This document shows, in pieces, positions 8,393-10,526 of a stretch of DNA of 10,526 nucleotides (the stretch's first letter is position 1; every line of letters begins with the position of its first letter). The translations under genes and the position numbers were made by a program. The notes beneath the pieces are model-generated. The model saw only the letters and a list, made by a program, of their open reading frames with translations, made no database searches and was not told where the DNA came from. Source of the DNA: an uncultured Lachnospiraceae bacterium (GTDB lineage Bacteria; Bacillota_A; Clostridia; Lachnospirales; Lachnospiraceae); contig CACZHN010000069.1 in assembly GCA_902780985.1 (NCBI GenBank), positions 1 to 10,526 on the forward strand, in the 5' to 3' direction.

Positions 8393-9259
8393 TTGAAGAT
8401 AAATGTTAACGAAATTTTATATGCTGTTTCAAGTGGTCTTGATGCTGTTGAAGCGGAATTACTGGGACATATTTCAACGGGACATAGCAAGAGACTGGCT
8501 GTTCTTTCCATTATTACAGCAAAAGGTTTAGGTCTTTCAAGTAAGGATCTTATAGATATAGCGGCTTTCTCTATTCTTCATGATAACGCTCTTACAGAGG
8601 TTAATCAGGAAGAGCATCAGTACCGAAAGTACAACGGCGGAAAAGGTTATTCCGAAACAGATTATAGTATAAGGCGCTGTATAATCGGCGAAAACAACGC
8701 GAAGCTCATCCCTTTCAGGACGAACTGTCGCGATGTTATTATGCTCCATCGTGAAAATGCCGACGGATCCGGTCCTTTCGGAAGATCCGCAAGCAATACA
8801 CCTGTAAAGGCTCAGATCATTCACCTTGCGGAGCTGATAGATCATAACTTTAATCTGAATGACATATCCAAGCCTAATTATTTAGGAATCATAGATTATG
8901 TAAAGAATAACACCGATACTCTCTTCTCGGCTGAAGTATCGAAGGCCTTCGTCAAGAGCTTTAAGCATAAGCATCTTAACGCTCTTTCCTTCGGAAGCAT
9001 CGATACTACTATCAGAAAGGCTACCAAGTCCTTCAACGATGAGTATTCGATCACAGAGATTCTTAATCTTGCAACCCTGTTTGCAAAGATAATCGATTAT
9101 AAATCATTCTACTCCTGCGTACACTCACTCGGTGTAGCTCAGAAGGCCATCCATATGGCAGATTACTATAAGTATCCTACTGAGAAGGGTGTTCGTTTCT
9201 ATCTTGCGGGAGCGCTTCATGATGTCGGAAAGCTGATGATCAAGAATGAGATTCTTCAG
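8393..9259 (+). CDS. Tandem HD-GYP-type phosphohydrolase, cut inside the second domain
   Basis: HD-GYP proteins are metal-dependent phosphodiesterases, often for cyclic di-GMP. About 289 residues are visible. The first domain (about 20-155) keeps H31 (GHSKR), H63-D64 (LHDNALTE) and HRENADGSGPFG (119-130), but lacks the usual HDxGK lysine, the second His of HHE and the Y-P of GYP, so it is probably degenerate. The second starts well, with VHSLGVAQKA (243-251), AGALHDVGK (272-280) and IKNEIL, but ends there because unrelated sequence begins at about 9242-9262. Its GYP motif is not in the window. The start is a TTG with GGGAG 7 nt upstream. The same frame stays open to the window end only because it is antisense to the neighbouring restriction gene; that part is not real protein. 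The substrate is unknown. Confidence 0.82.
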
Positions 9260-9262
9260 ATA
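9242..9262. other. Junction between Lachnospiraceae-type DNA and foreign sequence
   Basis: The HD-GYP reading is good through IKNEILQ (to 9259), and the minus-strand reading from the right is good helicase-like protein through QLNGYKYLK (down to 9254). They cannot both continue, so the join lies in the shared bases. AAGAAT and ATTCTT at 9243-9257 form a short inverted repeat at the join. It may be an assembly chimera or a real recombination point. Confidence 0.7.
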
Positions 9263-9394
9263 CTTGTAGCCGTTCAGTTGCTGATAGTAGTTATAGGTGA
9301 TAGGGAAGAACCTTGCCTCATCCTCGGCTCTGAGCACAGGAATGCCGTCGCCACGAAAGTAGCTGCCCGTCATCGCCACGATATGTCCTGTGGA
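9254..9394 (-). pseudogene. Fragment of an SF2 (DEAD/DEAH) helicase of mobile-element type
   Basis: About 47 residues, STGHIVAMTGSYFRGD... through EDEARFFPITYNYYQQLNGYKYLK, resemble the motif III region of a DEAD/DEAH helicase family that I recall from mobile elements (AMTGSYFRGD, then EDEAKF-TYNYYEQLNGY-YLK). In that family the segment comes after the Walker B box and before helicase domain 2. Here it sits after the C-terminal part of HsdR, in frame, with neither flank present. It is therefore a displaced fragment, or a second join in a chimeric contig. The alternative is that it is simply the unusual C-terminus of this HsdR. The match is from memory. Confidence 0.45.
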
Positions 9395-10526
9395 GTTGTT
9401 CATCACGCGGCGCACCGTTTCCAGCTTCTCTTCCTCAAAGCCGCTGCGTGCCAGCACGTCGAGCAGCTGCTGGCGCGTCTCGGGCTGGCTCCACTGCTTG
9501 CGCAGGTCATCAACGCTGCTGAAGAACTCTGGCAATCGGCCAAAGAGGATTCGGATGTATTCTTCGATGGTAATAAGCTTGTCGGCATACATCACCTTCT
9601 CTGTCCATTCGGTGTGCAACAGCAGGGCATGCGTTGCCGACAACTTCACCACCACTTTGCTGCGCCCCACTCCGCAGGTGCATGGCAGATTGCCACACAC
9701 CGGGCAAGGCTCTGGCTTGGGCTTCGGGCACTCGCAGGGCAGCTTGCCGCACTTGCTGCAGGGCTTAGGCACGGAGGGAGGTGGACAAACGCAAGGGAAC
9801 TGCCCACAGCGCGGGCAGGGGGGTGGCCCGTCCCAGCCGTCATCGCGGAATCGCTCGAAGGCACCCACAAAGTCGTAGATGGTGAAGTAATACTTGCCGT
9901 CGAAAAGGCGCGTGCCACGACCCATAATCTGCTTAAACTCCACCATATTGTTCACCGGGCGCATGAGCACAATGTTGCGCACGTTCTTCGCATCAACGCC
10001 AGTGCTGAGCTTCTGCGACGTGGTGAGGATGGTGGGGCGCAAGCGGTCGTTGTCTTGAAACAGCTTCAAGTCCTGCTCGCCACGGTCGCCATCGTTGGCG
10101 GTCACGCGGCGGCAGTAGTTGTTGTCGGGGCGCTTCTTATGCTGGTTCACCATGCCCATGACGATGTTGGCATGCTGCTGCGTGGCGCAGAAGATGATGG
10201 TCTTGTCGTCGGGGTTGATTTGCTCCAGCAGCTCCTTCACGCGGTGCTCGTCGCGCTGGCGCATCTCGATGTTTCCCTGATAGAAGTCCTGTTCGGTATA
10301 CACCCTGTCGGGGTCGATGTCGCCCTCCACGTCGTCGCTGGGGTCGTAGCGGTAGGTGTCGATATTGCTCTCCGACAGCTTCACGCGGAACGGGGTGAGG
10401 AATCCATCGTCGATGCCCTGTTTGAGCGAATAGGTGTAAACGGGATGGCCAAAATAGGCGTAGGTGTCCACGTTGACGGTGCTGCGCGGCGTGGCCGTCA
10501 TACCCAGCTGCACGGCAGGGTCGAAC
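9395..10526 (-). CDS. hsdR: Type I restriction enzyme R subunit, EcoEI type, internal/C-terminal part (runs off right edge)
   Basis: HsdR is the motor and nuclease subunit of type I restriction systems, translocating and cutting unmodified DNA. The visible part starts at FDPAVQLGMTATP (helicase motif III). It continues with YSLKQGIDDGFLTPF, motif IV-like KTIIFCATQQHA, TSQKLSTGVDAKNVRNIVLMRP (motif V) and QIMGRGTRL (motif VI). Next come three CxxCG-x3-CxC repeats (coordinates 9674-9817), then the EcoEI-type C-terminal region (VVVKLS..., EEYIRILFGRLPEFF, WSQPETRQQLLDVL). The Walker A/B boxes and the nuclease domain would lie beyond the right edge. The base composition is clearly more GC-rich than the ATP synthase side, and it resembles Bacteroidales (Prevotella-like) genes. 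The end is lost near 9395, with no native stop. No hsdM or hsdS is seen. Confidence 0.85.

Noticed and set aside
8537..8845. 102-codon minus-strand ORF
   Set aside because: It is antisense to the first HD domain, has no ribosome binding site, and its hydrophobic end is a by-product of the complementary codons.
9125..9253. Continuation of the hsdR-strand reading frame to a stop at 9125
   Set aside because: Below about 9254 this frame is antisense to the HD-GYP gene (IKNEIL and HDVGK on the plus strand), so the last 40 or so residues are not native restriction enzyme or helicase.
9390..9878. Plus-strand ORF of 162 codons in the right end
   Set aside because: It is a shadow of the hsdR cysteine-repeat region; its composition follows the complement and no known motif appears.

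Overview
Most of this window (about 1 to 9250) looks like a chromosomal segment from a Firmicute of the Lachnospiraceae type, in the Butyrivibrio/Pseudobutyrivibrio/Roseburia range. The signs are moderate G+C, strong AGGAGG-type ribosome binding sites, several TTG starts, a CIRCE heat-shock operator and clostridial-type ATP synthase proteins. The genus is an inference. The right end (about 9260 to 10526) is visibly richer in G+C, with a different codon habit. It carries a Bacteroidales-style type I restriction subunit, so the window probably joins DNA from different sources.

Layout, right to left along the minus strand: lon (5941-8220), a 132-nt spacer with a promoter and hairpin, a rhomboid protease gene (5221-5808), then the F-type ATP synthase genes atpB (a), atpE (c), atpF (b), a delta-alpha fusion in the atpA position, atpG (gamma) and the start of atpD (beta), which runs off the left edge. 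Rhomboid and atpB are 15 nt apart. The b, alpha, gamma and beta genes overlap by 17, 34 and 8 nt. The only large gap in the operon, 213 nt between c and b, is filled by a cluster of stem-loops.

The most unusual feature is the ATP synthase. There is no separate atpH (delta). The alpha subunit carries about 100 extra N-terminal residues whose first 80 align with the C-terminal, b-binding domain of delta. The alpha-binding N-terminal domain of delta is missing. The stalk would therefore be held to F1 by a covalent link instead of the usual delta-alpha contact. The c subunit also has a signal-peptide-like leader and an acidic linker before the two-helix hairpin. I know of no description of this combination, but I could not search.

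lon has a near-perfect CIRCE operator just downstream of its predicted -10 box, implying HrcA control. Divergent from lon, with its own promoter, is a TTG-started gene for a tandem HD-GYP-type protein. It is cut inside its second domain near 9242-9262, where unrelated sequence begins. From there a short piece resembling motif III of another SF2 helicase (about 9254-9394) leads into the C-terminal half of an EcoEI-type HsdR (about 9395-10526). This arrangement reads best as an assembly chimera or a badly rearranged mobile region, and conclusions that cross 9250 should be treated with caution.
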